Assembly (NCBI GenBank): GCA_016875405.1
Contig: VGRJ01000005.1
Span: forward strand, 34,558 to 98,557
DNA: 64,000 nucleotides
Origin: Deltaproteobacteria bacterium
GTDB lineage: Bacteria > Myxococcota_A > Polyangia > Polyangiales > Polyangiaceae
Reading direction: 5' to 3'
The notes beneath the pieces were generated by a model. It worked only from the letters and a program-made list of their open reading frames with translations. It did not search any database and was not told where the DNA came from. Below are positions 1-8,543 of the stretch, in pieces (the first letter of the stretch is position 1; each line of letters begins with the position of its first letter). A program made the translations under genes and the position numbers.

Positions 1-260
1 ATGAGCGCGTAGGCGTCGAGGATCGTCGCCTCGGGTCGACCGACGGCGAGGCGCTCTCGCGCCCGCTGGAAGCTCGCCTGAACGGCCGCGACGGCGCGGG
101 CAAAACGCTCGAGCTCACCGTCACATTCCTCCGCCCGCAGGCGCCGCCGCGGGACCGCCGTGTCGCGGGGCTCGAGGAGAACTGCGGGGCCGAGCGCCAC
201 GCCGGTCGACCCCGCGAGGCCTTCGAGTCGGAGACCAGCTTGGCTCGCGCCCTCGCTCAC
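1..260 (-). CDS. ptsI: PTS enzyme I (PEP-protein phosphotransferase), N-terminal fragment
   Basis: This is the first 86 codons of enzyme I; the rest lies beyond the left edge. Enzyme I takes phosphate from phosphoenolpyruvate and passes it to HPr in the cytoplasm. Translating the minus strand from the GTG at 260 gives a glycine-rich opening (LEGLAGSTGVALGPAVLL) followed by an alpha-helical stretch with RPEATILDAYAL, as in the HPr-binding N-terminal domain of the family. The GTG overlaps the TGA of ptsH by four bases (GTGA), so the two are probably translationally coupled. The active-site histidine is outside the window. It could be the ptsP variant, but no GAF domain precedes this start. Confidence 0.85.
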   Translation of the reverse strand, partial: MSEGASQAGLRLEGLAGSTGVALGPAVLLEPRDTAVPRRRLRAEECDGELERFARAVAAVQASFQRARERLAVGRPEATILDAYAL

Positions 261-541
261 GCGAGATCCTCGCCGAAGCACGCGGCGATGAGGTCACCAA
301 TCGCCCTCACTGCCGCCTCGGCCCCGTCCCCGCTCGCCTCGACCTCGATCTCGGTCCCCTTCGCTCCGCAGAGGAGCAGGACGCCCATGACGCTCTTGGC
401 GCTCACGGCAGACTCTCCTGGCCCGGAGAGTGTGATTTCGCACGCGAACGTAGAGGCGAGCGCGACGAGCTTCGCCGCGGCGCGTGCGTGCAGTCCACGC
501 TCGTTCATGATCGTGAAGCGTCCGCGATGCACCTCGCTCAC
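257..541 (-). CDS. ptsH: Phosphocarrier protein HPr
   Basis: This 94-residue HPr relays phosphate between enzyme I and EIIA proteins. The motif NERGLHARAA holds the phosphorylatable histidine (about residue 18), and AKSVMG holds the regulatory serine (about residue 50, equivalent to Ser46) that HprK modifies. I chose the GTG at 541 because it starts right before the beta strand RFTI typical of HPr and overlaps the rapZ stop as GTGA; the frame stays open upstream but only reads through rapZ. It sits between rapZ and ptsI. With hprK in the same operon, a regulatory role is more likely than bulk sugar transport. Confidence 0.93.
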   Translation of the reverse strand: MSEVHRGRFTIMNERGLHARAAAKLVALASTFACEITLSGPGESAVSAKSVMGVLLLCGAKGTEIEVEASGDGAEAAVRAIGDLIAACFGEDLA

Positions 542-1497
542 GAGGCACCTCCAACGGTCGTACGCCGCCCAAGGTCCCGGTGCACGACGCCGATCCGACG
601 CGCGCTCGCCGACGCGAGCCGACGAGCGAGCTCGACCGCCAACGTCACCGAGCGGTGTCGACCGCCGGTGCAACCCACCGCGATCGTAAGGTAGCTCTTC
701 CCTTCGCGCTCGTAGCGCGGGAGCGTGAATCGCAGCAGCGACTCGAGGTGCTCGAGGAGCTCGACGGCGCCGGGCGACGCCAGCACAAACTCGCGCACGG
801 CCTGCTCGTCACCCGTGTGGTCTCGCAGCGCCGGGACGAAGTGTGGATTGTCGAGAAAACGAACGTCGAACACGAGATCCGCGTCGAGCGGGATCCCGTG
901 CTTGAACCCGAACGACATGACGCGGACGCTCATGTGCGGCTCGACGCTCCCCTCGGCGAAGGTGTCGACGACCTGCCGCCGCAGCTCGTGCACCGACATG
1001 TGCGTCGTGTCGAGCAGGAGCGTGGCTTGCGCACGAATCGGAAACATGCGAGCTCGCTCGAGTCGAACTCCATCGACGACCGCGAGCATCTCGCCGCTGT
1101 CGCGAGGCCTCCCGCTCGCGGCAGGCCCCTCGGAGAGCATCGGGTGCGGCCGCCGCGTCTCGCTGAAGCGACGCACGAGGGCCTCATCCGCTGCATCGAG
1201 GAACAGCACGGTCACGTCGGAGGCGTGCTCGCGCAGCGCCTTCAAGGCATCAGGCGCCGCATCAAGAAACGCCCCGACACGGATGTCGATCCCGAGCGCC
1301 ACGCGCTCGATGCCTCCGCCCACGCACGTCGCGACGGTCCCCGCGACGAGCGATGGCGGCAGGTTGTCGACGCAGAAATAGCCGATGTCCGTGAGGGCGC
1401 GCAGGACCGTGCTCTTGCCCGCTCCGGACAAGCCCGTGACCACCACGACCTCGGCGTCGAGCGCGCGCTCGTCCATGGGTTCAACGGATTCTGCCAT
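538..1497 (-). CDS. rapZ: RapZ-family nucleotide-binding RNase adapter
   Basis: This 319-residue protein is of the RapZ/YvcJ family, slightly longer than the usual 284 or so. It shows the P-loop GLSGAGKS (residues 22-29), the family motif VDNLPPSL shortly after, and the C-terminal motif GCTGGRHRS. In Escherichia coli RapZ directs RNase E to the GlmZ small RNA and so tunes glucosamine-6-phosphate synthesis. Whether that role holds in this phylum is unknown. It starts 3 bases after hprK and its stop overlaps the ptsH start, so it belongs to the PTS operon. The last 35 residues or so, rich in Arg, extend past the conserved end. Confidence 0.92.
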   Translation of the reverse strand: MAESVEPMDERALDAEVVVVTGLSGAGKSTVLRALTDIGYFCVDNLPPSLVAGTVATCVGGGIERVALGIDIRVGAFLDAAPDALKALREHASDVTVLFLDAADEALVRRFSETRRPHPMLSEGPAASGRPRDSGEMLAVVDGVRLERARMFPIRAQATLLLDTTHMSVHELRRQVVDTFAEGSVEPHMSVRVMSFGFKHGIPLDADLVFDVRFLDNPHFVPALRDHTGDEQAVREFVLASPGAVELLEHLESLLRFTLPRYEREGKSYLTIAVGCTGGRHRSVTLAVELARRLASASARRIGVVHRDLGRRTTVGGAS

Positions 1498-1500
1498 GCG

Positions 1501-2559
1501 TCAGCCTCCCCCTCGAAAGGGCGCCTTCGCGCGCACCGCCGACTCGATCCGCGCGACGGCATCGGAGAGAGAAGACTCGCCCGCGCGCTCGAGCAGATGA
1601 CTCCGTGCGGCGACCTCGAGGATCGACGCCATGTCACGCCCCGCTCGGACAGGCACGAGGCGCTCCGGAATGGCGACGCCGAGGAGCTCGTGATGCCGGC
1701 GCTCGAGCCCGAGGCGGTCCTCGATCACGTCGCGCTCGACGAGCCTCACGACGACGTCGATTCGCTTGCGATCCCGCACCGCTGTGACGCCGAAGAGCCG
1801 CTTCACGTCGAGGATCCCGAGGCCCCGCACCTCGAGGTGGTGACGCAGCGCCTCGGGTGGCTCACCGAAGACGACCGCCCCGACCGACTCGGCCGAACCG
1901 CTCGAGTAAGGGCTCGGCGCGGCTTGGCACTCGACGACATCGTCCGCGACGAGGCGATGACCGCGCATCACGAGCTCGAGCGCGACCTCGCTCTTGCCGA
2001 CGCCGCTCGCGCCGAGGAGGAGCAAGCCAACCTCGTACACGTCGACGAGCACGCCATGCACGCGTCGACGCGGCGCCATGGTGCGGTCGAGCAGTGTGTG
2101 GAGCGCGAGGATCGTCTCGCTCGAGCGGGCGCGCGAGGCGAGGAGCGGCGTATCGGAGGCCTCCGCGGCGTCCATGAGATCGCGGCGGAGCGGGCTCGCG
2201 GCGGCGAGCGTCCTCGAGGCATCGGTCGCGACGACGGCCGCGAGACCGAGCTCGAAGTAGCCCTCGAGCGTGCGCCGGCGCGCAACCTCGCCGAGGCCCT
2301 CGAGGTAGGTGAGCTCGGTCACGCCAAGGATCTGCACGCGCCCAGGCTCGATCCCGTAAGCGTGCCCGGCAAGCGCCAGCCCGGACTTCTGGATGCGGTT
2401 CGATTCGAGCGTGCGCTCGAGGCCCGATTCACCCGCGAGGAGCTCGAGCGAGAGCGGAGCCGGGTCGCGCGTCGGCCCGGCGGCGAGCCGCAGGAGCTCA
2501 CGCACCGGGAGAGCGCGCCATTCCACCGCTCGGTTCGGATCCGCGTCACTGACCTGCAT
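1501..2559 (-). CDS. hprK: HPr kinase/phosphorylase
   Basis: This 352-residue protein adds and removes phosphate at the regulatory serine of HPr. Two domains are visible: an N-terminal DRTGG-like domain and a C-terminal kinase domain with the P-loop GASGVGKS (residues 183-190), HRLVADD just after it, and the signature EVRGLGILDVKRLFG. It overlaps the ptsN stop by 14 bases if the ATG at 2559 is used. The first 17 residues are weakly conserved, and a GTG at about 2505 (before RELLRLAAG) is an alternative start. Finding hprK next to ptsN and ptsH suggests carbon-status signalling. Confidence 0.95.
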   Translation of the reverse strand: MQVSDADPNRAVEWRALPVRELLRLAAGPTRDPAPLSLELLAGESGLERTLESNRIQKSGLALAGHAYGIEPGRVQILGVTELTYLEGLGEVARRRTLEGYFELGLAAVVATDASRTLAAASPLRRDLMDAAEASDTPLLASRARSSETILALHTLLDRTMAPRRRVHGVLVDVYEVGLLLLGASGVGKSEVALELVMRGHRLVADDVVECQAAPSPYSSGSAESVGAVVFGEPPEALRHHLEVRGLGILDVKRLFGVTAVRDRKRIDVVVRLVERDVIEDRLGLERRHHELLGVAIPERLVPVRAGRDMASILEVAARSHLLERAGESSLSDAVARIESAVRAKAPFRGGG

Positions 2560-3052
2560 GAGCTCTCTCTAGCTCGAGGAGGAGCGAATAAGCCGTCGCC
2601 TCGGAGTCGACCCCGCTGAGCCGCGAGCGCGCGGACTCGTCACGCAAGAGTCGGGCGACGCGCGCAAGGAGCTTGAGATGCAAAGCGGCCGCGCCCTTCG
2701 GTCCGAGGAGGGCGAACACGACCGAGACGGGACGACCATCGAGCGCGTCGAAAGGGACCGCCGGTCGACAGACGAGCAGCGCGCCGACGTGAGCCTCGAC
2801 GCCGTCGAGCGTCCCGTGCGGAATCGCGACCCCGAGGCCGACTCCGGTCGACTGCATGCGCTCGCGTTCGACGAGCACCCGCAGGATGTCGCGCTGCGAG
2901 GGCCCACGACCTGGGGCTCTGCTCGTCGTCCCCCGAGCGAGGAGCACGCTCACTTGCTCGAGGATCGAGTCCTTGGTCTGTGCCCTCCCCGAGGCGTCGG
3001 TGGAGACGCCGACGCGCTCTGGGGAGAGGATGGCCGCGACCGACACGCTCAT
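2546..3052 (-). CDS. ptsN: PTS EIIA component of the nitrogen/fructose type (PtsN-like)
   Basis: This 168-residue EIIA domain protein has its phosphoacceptor histidine in GVAIPHG (His79). The fold fits the PTS_EIIA_2 family throughout. No EIIB or EIIC partner is encoded nearby, so it most likely regulates other proteins according to its phosphorylation state, as EIIA-Ntr does in other proteobacteria. It follows hpf by 42 bases and overlaps hprK. The first 30 residues or so and a Ser/Arg-rich stretch at residues 42-52 are less conserved. Confidence 0.9.
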   Translation of the reverse strand: MSVSVAAILSPERVGVSTDASGRAQTKDSILEQVSVLLARGTTSRAPGRGPSQRDILRVLVERERMQSTGVGLGVAIPHGTLDGVEAHVGALLVCRPAVPFDALDGRPVSVVFALLGPKGAAALHLKLLARVARLLRDESARSRLSGVDSEATAYSLLLELERAHAGQ

Positions 3053-3094
3053 CCGCTAACCGGTACGGAGCCGCGGCTCAAGTCGTCACCGACG

Positions 3095-3442
3095 TCACCA
3101 GTCGCGATCGCCCGCGACGGACTCGGCGAACTCTGCGGCCCGCATCCCGCGGCGGCTACTGCGGTCCCGGTTGCCGTTCACGCTACGAATCTGCCGCTCG
3201 AGCTTCGCGACCACGAGGTCAATCGACGCGTACATGTCGTCGCTTGCCTCGGAGCCATGGAGCGAAGTCGTCCCGGATTTGATGTGCACCTCGGCGACGT
3301 GCTCCTTCCCGTCGAGGGAGAGAGTTACGTCCGCTCGCATCGCCTGACGCAGGAACTTCTGGAGCTTGCCAATCTTCTCGTGAGCGTAGTTCTTCACGGC
3401 CTCGGAGCCGTCCATCTGCCGGAACGTGGTGGTGATGTTCAT
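3095..3442 (-). CDS. hpf: Ribosome hibernation promoting factor, short type
   Basis: This 115-residue protein belongs to the HPF/RaiA family that binds the decoding centre and inactivates ribosomes in stationary phase. The family pattern is clear: an initial strand (MNITTTFRQM), a helix ending KIGKLQKFL, AEVHIKSG, and the motif DDMYASIDLVVAKLERQI. It lacks the C-terminal dimerisation domain of long HPF. A Shine-Dalgarno sequence (AAGGAAGG) lies 9 bases before the ATG. It is the first gene of the PTS operon. In many proteobacteria hpf follows rpoN, but here the upstream gene is an unrelated ATPase. Confidence 0.94.
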   Translation of the reverse strand: MNITTTFRQMDGSEAVKNYAHEKIGKLQKFLRQAMRADVTLSLDGKEHVAEVHIKSGTTSLHGSEASDDMYASIDLVVAKLERQIRSVNGNRDRSSRRGMRAAEFAESVAGDRDW

Positions 3443-3460
3443 ACCATCGACCTTCCTTTA

Positions 3461-3476
3461 CGTGATTCGGGTCACG
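3461..3476. promoter_or_regulatory. CRP-like palindrome in the hpf leader
   Basis: CGTGA-N6-TCACG is a perfect inverted repeat 19 bases before the hpf start. Its layout matches the TGTGA-N6-TCACA pattern bound by CRP/FNR-type regulators, with one base changed in each arm. It lies downstream of the predicted promoter, so a bound protein would block elongation; in RNA the same bases could form a 5-bp hairpin. The function is inferred. Confidence 0.3.
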
Positions 3477-3679
3477 CCTCTCTAGAACACACGAACACTC
3501 GCCCTTCGCCGCACGCGAGGAGCGCGATGAACCGATGCCGTCCGACTCCACACGACGCCTTGGGCGAGCGTCACCGCACGAGGAGTGCACGGGTCTGGGA
3601 GCGAGCGACCGCCGGCCATCGTACGCACGATACATCACGTCATGCGCGATGTCACCAACGATGTCGCCGAGAGGCGCGC

Positions 3680-3709
3680 ACTATAGTCGGCAATAAAACC
3701 GTTAGTCAA
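3680..3709 (-). promoter_or_regulatory. Sigma-70-type promoter for the hpf-PTS operon
   Basis: On the minus strand TTGACT (3709-3704) and TATAGT (3685-3680) are separated by 18 bases. This is the best -35/-10 pair I found in the window. Transcription would start near 3672 and leave a leader of about 230 bases before hpf. Confidence 0.7.
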
Positions 3710-3749
3710 CGATATTCGACAACGGCCCCGCTCGACGACTCCGCCCCGG

Positions 3750-6365
3750 CTACCCGCGCTTTGCGCCGCCGGGTCCGTTCACCGAGAGCTTCAGCCGCGC
3801 GAGGATCTCCTCGGCGCGTCCCTGCATGAAGTCCGCCTCCGACAGCGCATCCGGATCGTCCACGAACTCGGGCTCGGTCTTCAGGAAGCGCGCGTAGGCT
3901 CGGTAGGTCCAGGCGAGCTCGACCTCGTTGCCGGTCTGCTCGAAGATGGCGACGCTCCTCGCGAAGTACTCGCGAGCGCCCTTCGTGTGCGCCGCGCCCC
4001 AGCCGCCCGCGGCGGTGATCTCACCGAGGGTGCGGAGCGCGCTCCCGAGGTGCACCTTGCTCCGAACGACGGCGAACAGGTCGACCGCTCGACTGATGCA
4101 GTCCCGCGCACGCCTGAGGTCACCGTGGAGCATGTAGGCCTTGCCGAGACCACGGAGCGTCTCTGCGAGGCCGAGCTTGTCGCCGAGCTCATCGCACATC
4201 TCCTCCGCCTGCCGCAGCACCTCGATCGCCTTGTCGGGCTGTCCGTTCGAGTAGTGCGTCTCGCCGATGTTCGTGAGGATGAGCGCGAGCCGGTTCCGAT
4301 CGCCGATCTCGCGAGCCACTTCGCGCGCTTCACCGAAGAGCTGCAGCGCTCGGCCGTAGTCTTGCGCGTCTTGCGCCACGGTCCCGAGGTTGTTCAGCGC
4401 GAACACGACACCGACGAGGTCGCCGATCTCACGGCGGATGCGGAGCGCGTCCTCGAACGCCGCGACGGCGCTGGAGAAGTCGCCCGAGTCCTGCAGGACA
4501 AGCCCGAGGTTGTTCAGCGACAGCGCGATGGAGCGACGGTCCCCGAGGGCGTGACGACGAGTGAGCGCGTCGCGAAGCTCGGTCTTTGCGAGGTCGTACT
4601 CGCCTCGCATCCAATGGAGCTTCCCGATGTCGTCGATGGTCGACGCGACGCCACGCTCGTCCGAAGCCGCGCGGAAGAGCTCGAGCGCCGTCTGGAAATG
4701 TTGGGCCGCTTCGTCGAGTGAGCCGATCTCGCGGTGGAGCCGGCCGATGCGGTTGTGCGCGGCGCCCCCCTTGCCTCGGAGGTCGAAGCGGTACGCGAGG
4801 GCGCGCATCTCACCGAACGCCGAGAGCGCATCGTCGACGCGCCCGGTCAGCTGGAGCACGTCGCCGTAGTTGTGGAGCGCCTCGATCCTGCGCGCGATGG
4901 CGCCGTCCTCGAGCAGGGCCAGGGCGCGCTCGTAGTACTCGCAGGCGCTTGCGTTCGCATAGCGCGAGCGCGCGAGGTCACCGGCCTGCAGGAAGGTCAG
5001 CCCGGCGGCGTGGAGGTCGCCTGCGGCCTCCCGATGCCGAGCGAGCATGGCGGCGTCCTGCTCGTTGCTGCGGACCGTCCCTTGTTGCTCGAGCCAGTCG
5101 GCGATGGTGCGGTGGTAGCGCTTACGGAGCGACGCGCTGAGGCGCCCCTCGAGCGCGATCCGCTCCTTGTTGTGCTTGAAGACGTACTCGTCGGTACCGG
5201 TGAAGTTCGAGTCGGGGAGCTTCAGGATGTAGTCGCGCTCGACGAGCTCCGAGAGCATCTCGTCGAGGCGATCGAGGTCGTCCGAATCAGCGACCGGGTT
5301 CCAGAACTCCGGGGCGTCGTCTTCGGTGCGATAGAACGCGACGAAACCGCCGCGCCAGAAGACGCTCCCCATCACGGCCGCGTACTCGAGCAGCCGCTTC
5401 TCCTCGAGGTCGAGAGCCGCGATTCGCGCGTCGACGGCGTCCTCGATCGTCATCGGGAGGCGCGCCACCGAGAGGCGCTCGGCATGCACCTCCCAGCGCG
5501 GGGGCGCGGGAGGGTGGCTGGTCTCCACGACGACCCCGACGTCGTGGTAGATGCGGACCATCTGCTCGAGCATCATCGGGTTTCCGCCGGCGAAGGCGAC
5601 CGCGGTCTCGACGAGGCGCTCGCGCGGTCCGTCGACCGGAGCGAGCAGCGCGCTCATCATGTGCGAGGCGGCGTCGTCGTCGAGCGCGACGAGCTCCACG
5701 ACGTCGTGGCGATTCTCGCCGACGCGCTGCCAGTCCTCTAAGCGCGTGACGAGCTCGGAACGCGCGGCGCAGAGGATCAGCACCGGGGCGCTCAGGTACT
5801 CAAGCAAATACCGGAGGATCTCGATCGAGTCGTGATGAGCGAGGTGCAGGTCGTCGAGGACGAGAACGAGCGGCGCGGTCGCGGCGTCCGCTTCGATAAA
5901 GGCCTTGAACACCGCGCGTCGAAGCGAGGCGCCGTGCTGCGGATCTTCCTCGACGGCCTTGGTGAGCGGGCTCGGAGGGAACGGCAGCTCGAGGAATTGG
6001 CCGAGGAAATAAATGACGTCGCCCACCTTGCGGTCCTCGAGGACGCGCGCGACGTGCTCGCGGACCTGGGCACGCGCCGCGTCCGGATCCATGCCCTCGA
6101 CGAGACCGAAGCGACCGCGAAAGAGGCGCGTAAAGAGCCCGTAGGAGGTCCCGATGCCCTGCGCGGAGCCCCGGTAGACCTTGAGCGGAACTCCCCCGGC
6201 GCGCTCCCGCTGTCGGAGGACGAACTCCTGGAGGAGACGCGTCTTGCCAATCCCCGCTGGGCCGAGGACCGTCACGATTCGCGGCTGACCGACCTTCACG
6301 CGCTCGAAGGCGAGATCGAGCGCGGCGAGCTCGTCGTCTCGACCGTAGAGCGGCGCTCGGGACAC
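3750..6365 (-). CDS. Large AAA-type ATPase with C-terminal TPR repeats
   Basis: The protein is 871 residues from the GTG at 6365. It opens with LYGRDDELAALDLAFERV, a P-loop GPAGIGKT and a Walker B strand (LVLVLDDLHL), which together form a STAND-type ATPase module. The C-terminal half is a run of tetratricopeptide repeats with NNLGxVxQDxGD-like units. There is no C-terminal DNA-binding domain, so it is not a typical MalT/LuxR regulator; a protein-interaction or signalling role is more likely. The frame stays open to a GTG at 6545, which would add 60 poorly conserved residues and overlap udk by 19 bases. I prefer 6365 because an AAGGCGG box precedes it. Confidence 0.8.
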   Translation of the reverse strand: MSRAPLYGRDDELAALDLAFERVKVGQPRIVTVLGPAGIGKTRLLQEFVLRQRERAGGVPLKVYRGSAQGIGTSYGLFTRLFRGRFGLVEGMDPDAARAQVREHVARVLEDRKVGDVIYFLGQFLELPFPPSPLTKAVEEDPQHGASLRRAVFKAFIEADAATAPLVLVLDDLHLAHHDSIEILRYLLEYLSAPVLILCAARSELVTRLEDWQRVGENRHDVVELVALDDDAASHMMSALLAPVDGPRERLVETAVAFAGGNPMMLEQMVRIYHDVGVVVETSHPPAPPRWEVHAERLSVARLPMTIEDAVDARIAALDLEEKRLLEYAAVMGSVFWRGGFVAFYRTEDDAPEFWNPVADSDDLDRLDEMLSELVERDYILKLPDSNFTGTDEYVFKHNKERIALEGRLSASLRKRYHRTIADWLEQQGTVRSNEQDAAMLARHREAAGDLHAAGLTFLQAGDLARSRYANASACEYYERALALLEDGAIARRIEALHNYGDVLQLTGRVDDALSAFGEMRALAYRFDLRGKGGAAHNRIGRLHREIGSLDEAAQHFQTALELFRAASDERGVASTIDDIGKLHWMRGEYDLAKTELRDALTRRHALGDRRSIALSLNNLGLVLQDSGDFSSAVAAFEDALRIRREIGDLVGVVFALNNLGTVAQDAQDYGRALQLFGEAREVAREIGDRNRLALILTNIGETHYSNGQPDKAIEVLRQAEEMCDELGDKLGLAETLRGLGKAYMLHGDLRRARDCISRAVDLFAVVRSKVHLGSALRTLGEITAAGGWGAAHTKGAREYFARSVAIFEQTGNEVELAWTYRAYARFLKTEPEFVDDPDALSEADFMQGRAEEILARLKLSVNGPGGAKRG

Positions 6366-6526
6366 GACGGTGCCGCCTTGCTGTCGGTCGAGCGGGTAAG
6401 CTTCAGTCGTCACGGAGGTGGGCCTCGAGCCGGCGTGGAGCGCCACGCCGCAGGTGTGGGCAGAGACTGGCAAGTCTACCCCACCGGAGGGCCCCTGGAT
6501 CGGCGATTCGTCGACGGCGGGTGGGC

Positions 6527-7186
6527 TCAGGAGCCGCCGGGCCACTCGCGCAGGAACTCACGGATCCGCCCTAGGATCAGATCGAGGGCGACGCGGTTGT
6601 GGCCCCCCTCGGGGATGATGACATCTGCATGCTCTTTGCTGGGCTCGACGAAGGCGAGGTGCATGGGCCTCACCGTCGAGTAGTACTGGCGCCGCACCTG
6701 ATCGAACGAGCGACCGCGGTGCTCGAGATCGCGACGGATGCGACGCATCACGCGGAGATCGGCCGCGGTGTCGACAAAGAGCTTCAGGTCCATGCGCTTT
6801 CGAAGCTCGGCGTCGACGAGGACCAGGATCCCCTCGAGGAGCACGATCGGACGCGGCTCGAGGCGATCGGTCGCCTGCTCGCGGACGTGGTGCTCGAAGT
6901 CGTAGCGCGGCTTCTCGACGGCGCGGCCGAAGCACAGCGCGTCGACGTGATCGATGATGAGCGGGATCTCGATCGAGTCGGGGTGGTCGAAGTTGACCGT
7001 GACGCGCTCTTCGAACGGGAGATGTGCGAGATCGCGGTAGTAGCAGTCCTGCTCGAGCAGCGTGCAGCTCTGCGGGCCGAGGCGCTCGGCGAGCGCGCGG
7101 GCGATCGTTGTCTTGCCGGAGCCGCTCCCACCGGCGATGCCGACGACGTAGGGTCTCGGATGCGACGGTGTCGAAGGCTCGGTCAC
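6527..7186 (-). CDS. udk: Uridine kinase
   Basis: This 219-residue kinase phosphorylates uridine or cytidine to the monophosphate (pyrimidine salvage, cytoplasm). It shows the P-loop GIAGGSGSGKT (residues 16-26), EQDCYYRDL, NFDHPDSIE and VEPSKEHADVIIPEGG, all in family order and at normal length. The GTG start at 7186 has no Shine-Dalgarno sequence, but TAACGT lies 9 bases upstream, so it may be made from a leaderless transcript. It may be co-transcribed with the downstream ATPase gene. Confidence 0.93.
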   Translation of the reverse strand: MTEPSTPSHPRPYVVGIAGGSGSGKTTIARALAERLGPQSCTLLEQDCYYRDLAHLPFEERVTVNFDHPDSIEIPLIIDHVDALCFGRAVEKPRYDFEHHVREQATDRLEPRPIVLLEGILVLVDAELRKRMDLKLFVDTAADLRVMRRIRRDLEHRGRSFDQVRRQYYSTVRPMHLAFVEPSKEHADVIIPEGGHNRVALDLILGRIREFLREWPGGS

Positions 7187-7195
7187 GACGGGCGG

Positions 7196-7201
7196 ACGTT
7201 A
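7196..7201 (-). promoter_or_regulatory. Predicted -10 box (TAACGT) of a leaderless udk promoter
   Basis: TAACGT ends 9 bases before the udk GTG. No ribosome binding site fits in between and no clear -35 element is visible. Confidence 0.4.
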
Positions 7202-7244
7202 GTCGATCGCGACGACCTTTGGGAGTTGATCGTCGCGAAGCGCG

Positions 7245-8543
7245 TCAGAAGCGGCCGAGCCAGCGAGGCGGCAGCCCGATCGTCCCCTCGACCGTGAGCG
7301 CCTCGGCCGGCTCGTAGCCCGACGCGCCGAGGACCAGCCGATGCAGCACGCCCCGCTCGCCGTCGGCGACGAAGCAGTCCGGACGACAGGCCCCTACGCC
7401 GTCGGCGAGGGGCACGCCGTCGAGGCGGGTGTTGCAGCGAACGCCGCCGAGCTCGAAGGGTCGAAGCTGCGTCTCCAGCACGATGCGACTGGCCCCCGAC
7501 TCGAGCTCGAGCTCGACGAGCGCATCGGGCAGCGCGGAGGTTTCGCCTTCGCCGAGACGACCGAGCGTCGTCACGAGCGCGCGTCCCGTCTCGTCGAGCG
7601 CCACATCGAAGCCGACCGGGCGCCCCGCGAGCGCGTCCGAACCCCAGCGACGCACCTCGGCGACCCCGTCCGAAAGCACCTCGAGCAGGACGAGCCCCGA
7701 GGACGACAACGTCGGCTGCGACGACCCGAGGAAGCGCCCCGAACAGCCGACCAGGAGGCGCCGCGGCGTGCTTCCCTCGTCGGGTTGGATGGAGGGCGGC
7801 TCGATCGCGAGGGAGCTGCACCCGGCGAGCCCCTCGAGCACGTGCGTTCGCAAGATGTGCCGCGAGGCGATATCGATCGTCACGATGCGCGAGTCCGCGG
7901 CGTCCGAGAACGTCGCGTTGTAGGCCGCGAGCAAGACGTGAAGGCGACCGTCGTCGAGGACCATTCGCCCGGGCCTCGGCAGAAACCCAGGAGCATCCTC
8001 GATGGCTTCGGTCAGATCGATCCGCTCCACGACCGCGCGAGCTGCGCGGCTCACGATCGCGACGTCACCGCCTCGATCGAGCGGCGAAGCGTTCATCGCG
8101 AGGTTGGACTCGTAGCGAGTGACCCAGAGCTCATCACCGAAGCGCACCAGATCTTGCGGGTTCGCGCGGAAGGCGCTGCCGACGTCGAGCTGAGCCGCGA
8201 CGCTCCCGGTCGTCACGTCGACGAGGGTGACGATCGAGGAAGGATAACGATCGAGCAGCGCGAGCTCGTCGCCGCGCTGGGGCTCTCCGGGCAACACGAC
8301 GTCGCCGGACAGCGGGGCGCTGAGGCCGGGCTGGGCAGAGGCCGACGAGAGAAACGAGGCGGAGAGCGTGCGTCCGTCGCAGCCGAGAAGCGCCACGTTG
8401 GTCGACTGATAGTCGCTCATGACGAGCGCGAGCCCGCGACCAGTTGGCCCGGCCTCGATCGAGACCCCGCCCGTCGGAGGTGAAGGCGCCGGAGCTCCGC
8501 ACGCGGCGAGGCAGAGCGCGGCGAGGCTAGCCCGGGTCACCAT
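7245..8543 (-). CDS. Outer-membrane-associated lipoprotein, beta-propeller-like
   Basis: This 432-residue protein has a short signal peptide ending in a lipobox (CLAAC, cysteine at about residue 15). The mature part alternates strand-rich segments such as LVRFGDELWV, GDVAIVSR, GRLHVLLAAY and RIVTIDIASR, as in YVTN/YncE-like beta-propellers. It overlaps the TonB-receptor gene by 7 bases. A propeller lipoprotein paired with a TonB-dependent receptor recalls the BtuG-BtuB pair of Bacteroidota, where the lipoprotein captures vitamin B12 at the surface. That comparison is by architecture only; the substrate here is unknown. Confidence 0.65.
   Translation of the reverse strand: MVTRASLAALCLAACGAPAPSPPTGGVSIEAGPTGRGLALVMSDYQSTNVALLGCDGRTLSASFLSSASAQPGLSAPLSGDVVLPGEPQRGDELALLDRYPSSIVTLVDVTTGSVAAQLDVGSAFRANPQDLVRFGDELWVTRYESNLAMNASPLDRGGDVAIVSRAARAVVERIDLTEAIEDAPGFLPRPGRMVLDDGRLHVLLAAYNATFSDAADSRIVTIDIASRHILRTHVLEGLAGCSSLAIEPPSIQPDEGSTPRRLLVGCSGRFLGSSQPTLSSSGLVLLEVLSDGVAEVRRWGSDALAGRPVGFDVALDETGRALVTTLGRLGEGETSALPDALVELELESGASRIVLETQLRPFELGGVRCNTRLDGVPLADGVGACRPDCFVADGERGVLHRLVLGASGYEPAEALTVEGTIGLPPRWLGRF

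Larger units (their letters stand above)
3443..3749. other. Intergenic region upstream of hpf
   Basis: This 307-base gap separates hpf from the end of the ATPase gene. It holds the sigma-70 promoter at 3680-3709, a leader of about 230 bases, and the palindrome at 3461-3476. The part from about 3640 to 3720 is noticeably richer in A and T than its surroundings. I see no convincing small gene in it. Open frames crossing it have Arg/Ser-rich composition and no family signature. Confidence 0.6.

Noticed and set aside
580..2619. A long plus-strand open frame opposite rapZ and hprK
   Set aside because: It is antisense to two genes with full family signatures, is Arg/Glu-rich without any domain, and is expected from the GC-rich codon pattern. 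Similar frames opposite other genes (for example 16751-18844 and 26483-27844) were rejected for the same reason.
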